A DNA stretch of 14,554 nt from JANMEB01 sp041740495 (GCA_041740495.1 JBGSLW010000154.1:1-14554), one strand, 5' to 3'; numbered from the stretch's first letter, positions 1-5,230 are shown. Notes: generated from the letters alone by a model not told the origin. Numbers and translations: made by a program.

Positions 1-140
1 GAGTCGGCTTGCGCCGTCTCGTTCCAGGCTTTCAGGCAAGCCTTACTCCCTGGAGCGACGCCGCCACGCATGGCGGCTGTGCAGGTCTCCCCGGATAAGA
101 GCGTGATCTGTCGCTGCACAAGCTCGCCCTTTACCTGTCC

Positions 141-211
141 AGGTAACCGTGACGTTATCGGAACCGCCGAAGGTACTGTGCTTCCGGACGAAAATCTGCG
201 GAGCGTTAGCT
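141..211 (+). other. Candidate degenerate attC-like site
   Basis: The left arm begins AGGTAAC and the right arm ends with GTTAGCT. The reverse complement of the right arm (AGCTAACGC...) can be aligned with the left arm with several mismatches and small gaps. The spacing of about 70 bases and the position 51 bases ahead of the antitoxin gene fit the layout of the other sites in this array. It is the weakest of the set. I see nothing else recognisable in bases 1-140. Confidence 0.3.
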
Positions 212-226
212 GCCCTCGCGTCGAGG

Positions 227-255
227 TTGCCGACGGTTGCAAAGTCGAGTAAAAT
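227..255 (+). promoter_or_regulatory. Candidate sigma70-type promoter for the toxin-antitoxin cassette
   Basis: TTGCCG (227-232) and TAAAAT (250-255) are separated by exactly 17 bases. Transcription would start about 7 bases further on, essentially at the ATG at 263, so the mRNA could be leaderless; no Shine-Dalgarno sequence is visible before that ATG. Planctomycete promoters are poorly defined, so this is inference from the E. coli consensus. Confidence 0.4.
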
Positions 256-262
256 TTGACTT

Positions 263-481
263 ATGACCGATTTCCTTGAACAAATTCGCCAGTTGCCGAT
301 TCCCGACCAGCTCCTCTTGGTGGAAAGGATTTGGGACGGATTGCACGATAGCGCGGCCGTCGTCCAGGCTTGGCATCGCGACGAAGGGCGCCGTCGTCTA
401 TCGGAATTGGCACGTGATCCTTCGAATACGTTAGATCGAGACGAACTTTGGAAGCGCGTCGATGATCTTGTAGATGAATGA
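263..481 (+). CDS. Addiction-module antitoxin (TIGR02574 / PF09720 type)
   Basis: This 72-residue acidic protein opens with the pattern typical of the small 'addiction module component' antitoxins: an amphipathic helix of the form I..LP..DRL.L.E.IWD, seen here as QIRQLPIPDQLLLVERIWD at residues 7-25. The C-terminal half is charged and helical and ends in acidic residues (DDLVDE). Members of this family neutralise the ParE/RelE-fold toxin encoded immediately downstream, and the toxin start overlaps this stop by 8 bases, which implies translational coupling. The start has no visible Shine-Dalgarno sequence, which fits the leaderless promoter proposed just upstream. The partner toxin is frameshifted, so the antitoxin may now be an orphan. 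Recognition is from sequence pattern only. Confidence 0.85.
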   Translation: MTDFLEQIRQLPIPDQLLLVERIWDGLHDSAAVVQAWHRDEGRRRLSELARDPSNTLDRDELWKRVDDLVDE

Positions 482-799
482 ATTGCTGCGCTTTCATCGG
501 CTCGTTCCGGACGACCTTGCGTCTGCCATTCGATGGTATGAAGCAATCTCGCCGAGACTCGCAAATCGGTTTCGAACGGCGGTCGATGGAACATTGGATC
601 GACTCGTCGAGAATCCGTTAATGTACGCCGAGGACTCCGACGGGCTTCGCTATGCTTGTGTAACGTCCTTGCTTGTGTAACGTCTTTCCCTTATTTGGTG
701 CAATACACCACTCGGGGACCTGGTCTTCTAATTGTTGGGATTTATCACTCGTCGTCAGATGCCACCAAGTGGCGCGAGCGCATCCGCGAACCCCAATAA
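474..799 (+). pseudogene. ParE/RelE-family toxin gene, frameshifted by a 17-base tandem duplication
   Basis: As it stands the reading frame gives 68 residues and stops at 678-680. It starts like a ParE-fold toxin, with D...A..WYE.....LA.RF at about residues 13-34. Removing one copy of the 17-base duplication at 654-687 restores a continuous frame to the TAA at 797-799. The rebuilt protein is 102 residues, normal for the family, and gains the expected second half: RYACVTSFPYLVQY, then GLLIVGIYHSSSDATKWRER, which matches the family pattern RfPY.v.Y...... I..V.H..RDP..WR.R. The family cuts mRNA or poisons gyrase; the truncated form lacks the last strands and C-terminal arginines usually needed for activity. 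It overlaps the antitoxin by 8 bases. Programmed or reversible slippage is possible but unproven. Confidence 0.85.
654..687 (+). repeat. 17-base tandem duplication inside the toxin gene
   Basis: Two adjacent units, 654-670 (GCTTGTGTAACGTCCTT) and 671-687 (GCTTGTGTAACGTCTTT), differ at one base. Seventeen is not a multiple of three, so the extra unit shifts the frame and brings in the stop at 678-680. Confidence 0.95.
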
Positions 800-867
800 C
801 AAGTAAGAATTTGACATCGCGTAGTGGCGCTTTGCTGCGGAGCCGATGTTCAAGTTCTTGGTTCAAA
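797..867 (+). other. attC-like inverted repeat ending the toxin-antitoxin cassette
   Basis: The site starts on the toxin stop codon (TAACAAG). A left arm at 806-818 pairs with a right arm at 843-859 over about 15 positions, with one wobble pair and one unpaired A, as is common for extrahelical bases in attC sites. The right box is GTTCAAA (861-867), a poor match to GTTRRRY; a perfect GTTGGGC lies further on at 880-886 and may be the true core. The first 25 bases are repeated exactly at 3856-3880. Confidence 0.5.
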
Positions 868-887
868 AAGCCCGGTGTCGTTGGGCG

Positions 888-955
888 GCGGATTCTATAG
901 AGAAACGGTCGGTGGGAGTCTGCCGACGGGATGCTGGGCCGGGCGAGAATGCGTC
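888..955 (+). repeat. 68-base dispersed repeat, copy 1
   Basis: This segment aligns without gaps to 6569-6636; I count about 57 of 68 bases identical by eye. It lies just after the GTTGGGC box and before the IS91 remnants. Function unknown; no coding sense is convincing in either copy. Confidence 0.7.
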
Positions 956-1135
956 GCCCAGAAGATGATGTAATGCTCTTGTGCACGGTTTCCAGAGGTT
1001 GGTAACGATCGATTCGTCGAAGGCGAGGCGCATCGCGGCGAGAGTGAGTGAATCCGGCGGCGAGCCAATAGATCCAGCCTCGGTGGAGCCAGACCAGTCA
1101 GCGGACGTTGTCTTGCTGGTTCCGGCAGTTGGGGC

Positions 1136-1312
1136 TCATGGTTCCGTAGTAGTCGAGAGCCAGCGCGATCCATCGTTGCTGACTCCCCCGCCTGGGACGA
1201 CGAAGTGCACGTGGGGATGGTGGACCAAGGGATCGCGTCCCCAGGTGTGGAGGGTGCCGAAGAATCCGACGCGCTGGCTCCCCAGGTAGCGGGGATTGAG
1301 CGCCTCCTGCAT
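1136..1312 (-). pseudogene. Remnant of an IS91-family (Y2_Tnp, HUH) transposase
   Basis: On the - strand, 58 residues can be read with the signature of IS91-like rolling-circle transposases: FFGTLHTWGRDPLVHHPHVH followed by FVVPGGGVSNDGSRW. HPHVH contains the H-hydrophobic-H metal-binding pair of HUH endonucleases. A full transposase is about 350-400 residues, so this is a short internal piece; the N-terminal helical region and the catalytic tyrosines downstream are missing or unrecognisable, and a TGA interrupts the frame at 1136-1138. It lies antisense to the cassette genes, between two attC-like sites. It cannot be active. Confidence 0.85.
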
Positions 1313-1327
1313 GCGAACTCCCAGGGA

Positions 1328-1426
1328 TTAAACGGTCCAGAAGTGGACGGCCAGTTTCAGATCATCAGACATGCGGGCATCGAGCTCCCCGCTGAAGAAC
1401 TTGGATCGACCGACGGCGTTGGACAT
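1328..1426 (-). pseudogene. Possible N-terminal remnant of an IS91-associated tyrosine recombinase
   Basis: On the - strand a 32-residue frame begins MSNAVGRSKFFSGELDARM and continues SDDLKLAVHFWTV before a TAA. The pattern RM.DDLKL resembles the start of the SAM-like N-terminal domain of tyrosine recombinases, which often precede IS91-type transposase genes. The order here, recombinase start then transposase piece, fits one internally deleted element. The first 15 residues of the same protein recur at 5440-5483 (MSNALGRSKFFSGEF, then stop). The family call is tentative; the repeat is certain. Confidence 0.4.
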
Positions 1427-1605
1427 GGAGAGTCTCCTGGTTGAGAGAGAATAGAAACCTCAACCAGAAACCTTGCTTGCCGCGGTTCTCCGCCGCTAGA
1501 ATAAGAACACTCCAACCCGCCGCACCAGCGGCTTACTTGAACCAGCGGAGGCACCAAAGTTGCCGTTGGTTCGTTGATTGGAATGGACACCCTTTCGACG
1601 GCAAC
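1385..1605 (+). repeat. About 220-base dispersed repeat, copy A (IS91-like end plus attC-like region)
   Basis: The segment aligns with 5440-5658 over nearly its full length. Its first 40 bases carry the start of the putative recombinase on the - strand. Bases 1438-1465 form a hairpin, GGTTGAG ... CTCAACC; in copy B one arm is CTCGACC, which keeps pairing through a G.U wobble. Then come a GCCGCTAGAATA box, an AGCGGC box that pairs with it, and the left arm of the attC-like site. The last part is also similar to 3898-4014. Confidence 0.75.
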
Positions 1606-1625
1606 TTGGGTATGCCCCGATGAGA
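1536..1625 (+). other. attC-like site preceding the first membrane-protein cassette
   Basis: The left box is CTTGAAC (1536-1542). The inner arms are CCAAAGTTGCCG (from about 1553) and CGGCAACTTGGG (1599-1610), complementary at 11 of 12 positions, and pairing continues outward through GCGGAGGC/TGCCCCGA. The right box, where GTTRRRY is expected, is GATGAGA (1619-1625), so the core is degenerate, and the ATG of the next gene lies inside it. Confidence 0.55.
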
Positions 1626-2087
1626 AATGCTGGAGCGCCGGACCGTGCGGTCACCGTTGGATTCATTCTGGCGGGTGCTTACAACGTGTTTGGCATGTTG
1701 CTCGTCTCTATGTGCTTCACCAACCCCTTGCTGAACGCGACGGAACCCGCGGTCTTCTCCTGGCTCGGCCAGGTTGCGGTCGTGTTGTGGGGGCTCGCAT
1801 ACTGGGCGGTCGCACGCTCCTATGGGCACGTACCGTACCTGCTCCTCGTCTATTTCGTCGAGAAGATGGTCTACTCCACAATCTGGCTCCTGTGGCTACT
1901 GCAGCGCGGTCACTCCCTGTCGAACATCGCCTCGGAGTCACCTCTCACCGCCGTGTTCTTCGGGTCGTACGGGGTCGGCGACTTCGGATTCGGACTCTTC
2001 TTTGGCTGGGTGGCTCTCAAAGTGTTACGAGGTAGTCGCGACACGTCTGACGAACCTGCCGCTACAGCAGCCGGCGGGGGCAGATAG
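1620..2087 (+). CDS. Four-helix integral membrane protein of unknown function (cassette gene)
   Basis: A 155-residue hydrophobic protein with about four predicted membrane segments: residues 12-34, 44-65, 70-92 and 108-132 roughly. The C-terminus is a short soluble tail rich in Ala and Gly. I recognise no conserved active-site motif; acidic and aromatic residues sit within the third segment (YFVEKMVYSTIWLLWLL), which could matter for function. The ATG was chosen because it falls in the right box of the preceding attC-like site, the same geometry as the genes at 2587 and 3488; an in-frame upstream start at 1578 would run through the inverted repeat. No Shine-Dalgarno sequence is obvious. Continuous hydrophobic composition argues that it is a real gene; the function is unknown. 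Confidence 0.7.
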   Translation: MRNAGAPDRAVTVGFILAGAYNVFGMLLVSMCFTNPLLNATEPAVFSWLGQVAVVLWGLAYWAVARSYGHVPYLLLVYFVEKMVYSTIWLLWLLQRGHSLSNIASESPLTAVFFGSYGVGDFGFGLFFGWVALKVLRGSRDTSDEPAATAAGGGR

Positions 2088-2209
2088 GCCTTTTGGTGTT
2101 CGTGTCACTCGGCCCCCGCCGCTGCCGAGCTGTGTCGTTCGGCTGCTGGGGCTGGCGAAGTCCAACACCGATCATCGATGTTCCCTTGACGGACCCGCGC
2201 CTGTGTCAG

Positions 2210-2401
2210 ATGCAGGTTTCGGTTGATGGTATTCATGCACTGCTGCCCGGAGCTCCGCCGGATGCACGGATGCTTGAGCAGATGACGCGCGCTTATCAGG
2301 AACAAATCCGCAAGTCCTCCTTGTGGAATGAAATGGTTCGGGAATTCGGTCCGCAAAAAGCCGAGGCGTTATTGAAGCAATGTCGCGCGGAATTGCGCTG
2401 A
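2210..2401 (+). CDS. Small helical hypothetical protein (63 residues)
   Basis: The frame encodes a charged, mostly helical protein: a short N-terminal strand-like stretch (MQVSVDGIHALLPG), then PPDARMLEQMTRAYQEQI and a basic C-terminal helix containing EALLKQCRAELR. I do not recognise a family. The open frame extends upstream without an ATG, and a TTG start further 5' is possible. It lies between the membrane-protein gene and the attC site at 2506-2588, so it may be the second gene of one cassette. A hairpin follows 41 bases after the stop. The amphipathic pattern makes it more likely real than chance, but support is limited. Confidence 0.45.
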   Translation: MQVSVDGIHALLPGAPPDARMLEQMTRAYQEQIRKSSLWNEMVREFGPQKAEALLKQCRAELR

Positions 2402-2442
2402 CGGGCCGCTTATCGGATTCGGCATTGCCGCACCGCCGCGAT

Positions 2443-2471
2443 GGGTGGGCACGTGGTGAGTTGCCCCACCC
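2443..2471 (+). terminator. GC-rich hairpin, possible terminator
   Basis: GGGTGGGCA (2443-2451) pairs with TGCCCCACCC (2462-2471) with one bulged base and a loop of about 10. There is no T run, so it is not a classical intrinsic terminator; it may simply be a planctomycete intergenic repeat. Confidence 0.35.
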
Positions 2472-2505
2472 CGCCTTCAACGCTGTTCTCAATGGTCCGA
2501 AAACT

Positions 2506-2588
2506 GCTTAACTAATCGTTATGCCGCGGGTTTGCGCGATTTGGACTGGCGTTGCCGTTGAAGGCGATTCGCCGTAGCATTGTTAAAT
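2506..2588 (+). other. attC recombination site (best example in the window)
   Basis: The left box GCTTAAC (2506-2512) fits RYYYAAC and the right box GTTAAAT (2582-2588) fits GTTRRRY, and the two are near-complementary. The arms between them pair imperfectly (left TAATCGTTATGCCG against right CGCCGTAGCATT), with unpaired bases on one side as in integron attC sites. Size 83 bases is within the known range. The next gene starts inside the right box (ATG at 2587), as expected for a mobile gene cassette read in the same direction. Confidence 0.7.
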
Positions 2589-2823
2589 GCCCACGGTTCT
2601 GCGAAACGGCCCCTACCGATTTTTCTTTTATGTCGGCGACAGGGACGAGTTGCCGCACGTCCATGTGGAGCGAGACAATTGCGAGGCCAAGTTTTGGCTC
2701 GATCCGGTGCGTTTGGCGCGCAGCCACGGGTTTGCCGCAAACGAAATCAACAGAATCGAAAAACTGATCCTCGAGAATCACGAACGTCTTTTGGATAGCT
2801 GGAATGAATTCTTCCACGGTTGA
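2587..2823 (+). CDS. DUF4160-family protein
   Basis: This 78-residue protein has the DUF4160 (PF13711) pattern: P.V....YRFFFYVGDRDELPHVHVER, followed by AKFWLDPV and a C-terminal helix ending ENHERLLDSWNEFF. PHVHV at residues 23-27 is the family hallmark; the two histidines suggest a metal or nucleic-acid site, but no activity is established as far as I know. The gene begins within the attC right box, so it has no room for its own Shine-Dalgarno sequence in the cassette. Its stop overlaps the start of a DUF2442 gene by 20 bases. The two families commonly occur side by side in bacteria, and a toxin-antitoxin role has been suspected from that arrangement; which partner would be toxic cannot be read from the sequence. 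Confidence 0.9.
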   Translation: MPTVLRNGPYRFFFYVGDRDELPHVHVERDNCEAKFWLDPVRLARSHGFAANEINRIEKLILENHERLLDSWNEFFHG

Positions 2824-3118
2824 ATCGCAGATCCCATCCGCCACAAAGGCTCGCGTCAACGATGAAACTCTGTCTGTTGATCTCTCAGACGGCCGTACGA
2901 TTTCCGTGCCTATTGCCTGGTTTCCGCGTCTGTCCCACGGCACATCCGAGGAACGCAACCATTGGCGATTGACCGGGAATGGTCGGGGCATTCACTGGCC
3001 AGCGCTAGATGAAGACATCAGCGTGGAAAATCTTCTCGCGGGCAAGTCGTCGGGTGAAAGCCAAACGTCGTTCAAACGATGGCTGGAAGAACGAACGAAA
3101 ACATCGACGAATCGTTGA
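2804..3118 (+). CDS. DUF2442-family protein
   Basis: A 104-residue protein with the DUF2442 (PF10387) core at about residues 15-80: a strand pair LSVDLSDGRTISVPIAWFPRL, then a helix TSEERNHWRLTGNGRGIHWP, then LDEDISVENLLAG. The polar C-terminal tail (GESQTSFKRWLEERTK) is typical of the longer members. It overlaps the upstream DUF4160 gene by 20 bases, so the pair is probably translated together from one cassette mRNA. The first about 12 residues are variable, and a slightly later start cannot be excluded. The function is unestablished; DUF2442 proteins are small putative regulators often partnered with DUF4160. Confidence 0.9.
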   Translation: MNSSTVESQIPSATKARVNDETLSVDLSDGRTISVPIAWFPRLSHGTSEERNHWRLTGNGRGIHWPALDEDISVENLLAGKSSGESQTSFKRWLEERTKTSTNR

Positions 3119-3303
3119 ACGCTCGCTCGCTGAATATTCGGGTAACTGCCGGTGTCAGCTTGTTTGGGGCTTCGTGATGTTGTGCTCACACGCCTGCCCG
3201 AACCGGCCTAAAAGGACGTTTCTGTGCGTAACCTCGCAGCGCTGGCTCCAGTTTCCTCCCCACGGTCGGTCCCCCTTCCGAAGTTGCCTTCGCCTCGTAC
3301 TTT

Positions 3304-3491
3304 GTCGATCGGAGCGGTCATTTGGTATACTGAGCTCCCCCGAGACTCCCAGTTTCGTACAGGGGACTTGCACCCCATGAAATCACGCCCCCTGCCGGGC
3401 GTACACAAAGCGTTGGACGCGGAGCCGGGGATCGGGCGGCTTTGAAATAGAAGCTTTGCTCGCCGCGGCCCGGTCAACGCCGTCGTTATGC
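3304..3491 (+). repeat. Duplicated structured element, copy 1 (ends in attC-like site)
   Basis: This 188-base segment matches 4634-4813. Shared parts in order are: GTCGA.CGGAG; TTTGGTATACTGA, which contains an extended -10-like TGGTATACT (3323-3331); a CCCAGT-type hairpin (3348-3365, one mismatch here); a GGGG/CCCC hairpin (from about 3362); ACGCCC/GGGCGT (here a 6-base stem); and then the attC-like arms. Both copies end in a GTT box followed by a small membrane-protein gene. Bases 3119-3303 before it hold nothing I recognise. Confidence 0.75.
3400..3491 (+). other. attC-like site preceding a small membrane-protein cassette
   Basis: The left arm (GCGTACACAAAGCGTTGGAC) pairs with the right arm ending GTCAACGCCGTCGTTATGC. 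GCGTTGGAC aligns with the right-arm complement GCGTTGAC, and the GGCGGC/GCTCGCC inner arms also pair. The right box is GTTATGC (3485-3491). The left box (GTACACA) departs from ..YAAC, so this is a worn site. The next gene's ATG (3488-3490) is within the right box. Confidence 0.6.
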
Positions 3492-3757
3492 GGACCATTC
3501 GGCTGCTTACCCCAAACGTCGGCACTTCGATGGCTTCCTCGAAAGAATGGTTGCGGAAACACGAACGACCCATCGGTGCATTTTGTGGGTCGTTGCTGGG
3601 CTTGGCATGCTTCTGCTTGCCTCTTGCCTTTTTCACGACTTTGCCACTCGTGTTAGCGATAGCTATACCGACCATCGGATTCGTGGTGGGACTGCTTCTT
3701 GGCCTCAGGTATCCCGGCATTGCGACAAGCGTCGTCGAACTATTCTACTTTTATTGA
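3488..3757 (+). CDS. Small two-helix membrane protein (cassette gene)
   Basis: An 89-residue protein with a polar N-terminal 27 residues, then two adjacent membrane helices (about residues 28-49 and 53-73) joined by a very short turn, and a short aromatic C-terminus (VELFYFY). The helices are glycine-rich (GSLLGLACFCLPLAFF; IAIPTIGFVVGLLLGL), the pattern of a hairpin that may oligomerise. No family is recognised. The start was chosen because its ATG overlaps the GTTATGC right box of the attC-like site, as at 2587; an internal ATG at 3530 (MASSKEW) would also leave both helices intact. The gene fills the interval between two attC-like sites, as a single-gene cassette should. Confidence 0.65.
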   Translation: MRTIRLLTPNVGTSMASSKEWLRKHERPIGAFCGSLLGLACFCLPLAFFTTLPLVLAIAIPTIGFVVGLLLGLRYPGIATSVVELFYFY

Positions 3758-3855
3758 AATTTCTAAGCTACGATTCGAATCCAAAAACCTCGTGACCATC
3801 GGCCAACGCACATCGCACGGCCTACACAACGGCAAGACTCAACCGCGAACTCCGT

Positions 3856-3890
3856 TAACAAGTAAGAATTTGACATCGCGAAGCATCGCT
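3856..3890 (+). repeat. Left half of a second 797-type attC-like repeat
   Basis: Bases 3856-3880 are identical to 797-821 over 25 positions, and similarity continues weakly to about 3890 and a few bases upstream (CCGCGAAC). The right arm that pairs with it at 843-859 is absent; instead the sequence runs into the GCTAGAATA element. It looks like a truncated or recombined site. Confidence 0.8.
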
Positions 3891-3897
3891 TCCCGCG

Positions 3898-4014
3898 GCG
3901 CCGCTGCGCTAGAATAAAATGAAACAAATCCGCCGCGGCAGCGGGCCTATTTGAACCAAGCCGTGAACCGAAGCGGCGAAGTCGGGCGGTTTTGCAATGA
4001 ACACTCTTTCGCGC
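3898..4014 (+). repeat. Partial copy C of the GCTAGAATA element
   Basis: GCTAGAATA at 3908-3916 is followed about 22 bases later by GCAGCGGGCCTA and TTGAACCA, in the same order and spacing as in copies A (1385-1605) and B (5440-5658). GCCGCTGC (3899-3906) can pair with GCAGCGG (3938-3944). The IS91-like portion of copies A and B is absent here. Confidence 0.6.
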
Positions 4015-4040
4015 GTACCCGGTGACGCGTGACGTTCGTC
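3950..4040 (+). other. attC-like site preceding the VOC cassette
   Basis: The left box is TTTGAAC (3950-3956) and the right box GTTCGTC (4034-4040). The left arm GAACCAAGCCGTGAACCG aligns with the complement of the right arm (GAACGTCACGCGTCACCGG), with mismatches and small bulges. The central part (GTCGGGCGGTTTTGCAATG) resembles the central part of the site at 4730-4813. The gene starts 21 bases downstream. Confidence 0.5.
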
Positions 4041-4060
4041 GCCCAAGATGAGAAACTAAA

Positions 4061-4453
4061 ATGCCCCTTTCCGCGACTCAAACTGAACTCGTACGACCTT
4101 TTCTGCCAACAAAGGACATTTCGGTGTCCAAGGAGTTCTACGCGGCACTTGGCTTCGAAATGACGCTCGACAGCGATGTCGTAATCTTCAGGGCGGGCAG
4201 TGGCGGCTTTATCCTTCAGCGGCACTATCATGAGGATTGGGCAGGCAATTGCATGATGCAGATGATGGTCGATGATCTGGATGCGTGGTGGTCGCATATT
4301 GAATCACTTGATCTTCCTGGTCGTTTCGGTGTATCGCCCCCCCAACCTCCAGCACTGCAACCGTGGGGACTTCGAATTGCGTATGTTGTTGATCCAGCTG
4401 GCGTTTTGTGGCACGTCGCACAACGGCGTGGGGATGCGGTACAGGACGCATGA
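4061..4453 (+). CDS. VOC-superfamily (glyoxalase/bleomycin-resistance fold) protein
   Basis: A 130-residue protein with the paired beta-alpha-beta-beta-beta pattern of the VOC fold: first unit PFLPTKDISVSKEFYAALGF with VVIFRAGSGGFILQ (residues 12-55), second unit MMQMMVDDLDAWWSHIESLD with WGLRIAYVVDPAGVLWHVAQ (residues 65-122). The closing DPAGVLWHVAQ is the classic second-half ending, but the usual metal-binding Glu after W is Gln or Ala here and no early His ligand is seen. It therefore looks like the metal-free, ligand-binding branch (bleomycin-resistance-like) rather than glyoxalase I. The substrate cannot be told. Its location between two attC-like sites makes it typical cassette cargo; small VOC proteins are often carried by integrons. 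There is no clear Shine-Dalgarno sequence. Confidence 0.85.
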   Translation: MPLSATQTELVRPFLPTKDISVSKEFYAALGFEMTLDSDVVIFRAGSGGFILQRHYHEDWAGNCMMQMMVDDLDAWWSHIESLDLPGRFGVSPPQPPALQPWGLRIAYVVDPAGVLWHVAQRRGDAVQDA

Positions 4454-4479
4454 CGCTCGAACAAGCGACGAATCGGGTA

Positions 4480-4503
4480 GGCGCGGCGATTTCTGACCGC
4501 GCC
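4480..4503 (+). terminator. Perfect 7-bp GC hairpin after the VOC gene
   Basis: GGCGCGG (4480-4486) and CCGCGCC (4497-4503) are exact complements around a 10-base loop, 26 bases after the VOC stop. A C run rather than a T run follows, so termination is only a guess. Confidence 0.4.
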
Positions 4504-4583
4504 CCCCCACCACCTAGCATGCAAGTCCGTACGGTTCCGGGAGTGTCGGCGTGCGGTTCGACGAAGGATTTGGGTTCGCGCCC

Positions 4584-4622
4584 GTGAGACCGGTGACGCG
4601 ACAGTCCGAGTGTTGGTCTCAC
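4584..4622 (+). repeat. 8-bp perfect inverted repeat
   Basis: GTGAGACC (4584-4591) and GGTCTCAC (4615-4622) are exact complements with 23 bases between. It lies just ahead of the duplicated element at 4634 and is not part of the shared sequence. Its role is unknown. Confidence 0.6.
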
Positions 4623-4633
4623 CAGGTTTTGCG

Positions 4634-4813
4634 GTCGACCGGAGTGTTCCTTTGGTATACTGAACTCCGGCGAGGCTCCCAGTCTCACACTGGGGACTTC
4701 CGCCCCTAAAAAATCACGTTCGTGACGGGCGTACCCAGACGATCCAGGCGAGCGGGCGGCGGCGGTTTTGAAGTCAACGTCAATCGCGCCTGCCGCGCAC
4801 GATGTCGTTAGAC
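4634..4813 (+). repeat. Duplicated structured element, copy 2 (ends in attC-like site)
   Basis: This is the second copy of 3304-3491. The extended -10-like TGGTATACT is at 4653-4661. CCCAGT/ACTGGG (4678-4694) is a perfect 6-base stem here, restoring the mismatch seen in copy 1. The GGGG/CCCC hairpin follows. The ACGCCC/GGGCGT stem of copy 1 is replaced by a different local pairing (TCACG/CGTGA), which suggests that structure rather than sequence has been kept. Confidence 0.75.
4730..4813 (+). other. attC-like site preceding a membrane-protein cassette
   Basis: The right box GTTAGAC (4807-4813) matches GTTRRRY perfectly. The left box (CCAGACGA, 4734-4741) is poor. The arms GGCGAGCGGGCGGCGG and CGCGCCTGCCGCGC pair imperfectly. 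The size is 84 bases. The downstream gene starts 39 bases after the core. Confidence 0.5.
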
Positions 4814-4852
4814 GGCTTGGCATTAAGTGACGTTGTCGCTTCTTGAGAGACA

Positions 4853-5230
4853 ATGATGCGTCGAAGGTGGACAGCGATCGTAGCGTCAATTGTGGCCTTT
4901 GGCGTGGTCACGATGTTGGGGGTTTTGTTTATTTTTCGGCCAGTTGCAGAGGTCGATGCAAAATTACCCCCGTGGCCCCCCCCGATCGCCCTTACTGTCT
5001 ACTTGGTGCTTTCCGTTTTCCTTCTTGATTGGGCGGAGCGTCGAATGCGTAGTTCCTATCAGGCCGCATTTGTTATCGCTGCAGCCCAATCCATCTTTGT
5101 CATTGATCTTCTCTCCCGAGGGGAGCGAGGGCTCCTGACAGCCGCTGCCGGTATGGCGGTTTTGGCGATTTCATGGACGTGCGCAGCATTTGTGCACTCG
5201 CGGTTGAAACCATTCACCTCGATTGAATGA
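4853..5230 (+). CDS. Four-helix small membrane protein of unknown function (cassette gene)
   Basis: A 125-residue protein with a basic N-terminus (MMRRRW) followed by about four membrane helices: residues 8-29, 43-60, 68-87 and 93-113 roughly. The arrangement of positive residues at the N-terminus and in the loop after helix 2 (ERRMRSSY) would put both inside by the positive-inside rule. No family is recognised. A purine-rich GAGAGA lies 4-9 bases before the ATG and could serve as ribosome binding site, unlike the other cassettes; the second Met codon is an equally plausible start. It is the third small membrane protein in the array. Hydrophobic composition is kept through the whole frame, so I treat it as real. 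Confidence 0.7.
   Translation: MMRRRWTAIVASIVAFGVVTMLGVLFIFRPVAEVDAKLPPWPPPIALTVYLVLSVFLLDWAERRMRSSYQAAFVIAAAQSIFVIDLLSRGERGLLTAAAGMAVLAISWTCAAFVHSRLKPFTSIE

Noticed and set aside
43..594. Long - strand open frame of 183 codons across the antitoxin and toxin
   Set aside because: It is antisense to a clear antitoxin gene, has low-complexity Arg/Ser composition and matches no protein pattern; it is a GC-rich shadow.
3224..3445. + strand open frame of 73 codons ending PLPGVHKALDAEPGIGRL
   Set aside because: It lies mostly inside the duplicated structured element; the second copy of that element does not keep the frame, so it is more likely non-coding.
3208..3720. - strand open frame across the duplicated element and the small membrane gene
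   Set aside because: It crosses repeat sequence and an attC-like site; the + strand gene at 3488 has coherent transmembrane helices, this frame does not.
4511..4545. Possible group II intron domain V remnant (AAGTCCGTACGGTTCCGG)
   Set aside because: The string resembles the 3' half of domain V, but the 5' half (GAGCCG...) and the AGC catalytic triad with a GAAA tetraloop are not present, and no intron-encoded protein is nearby.
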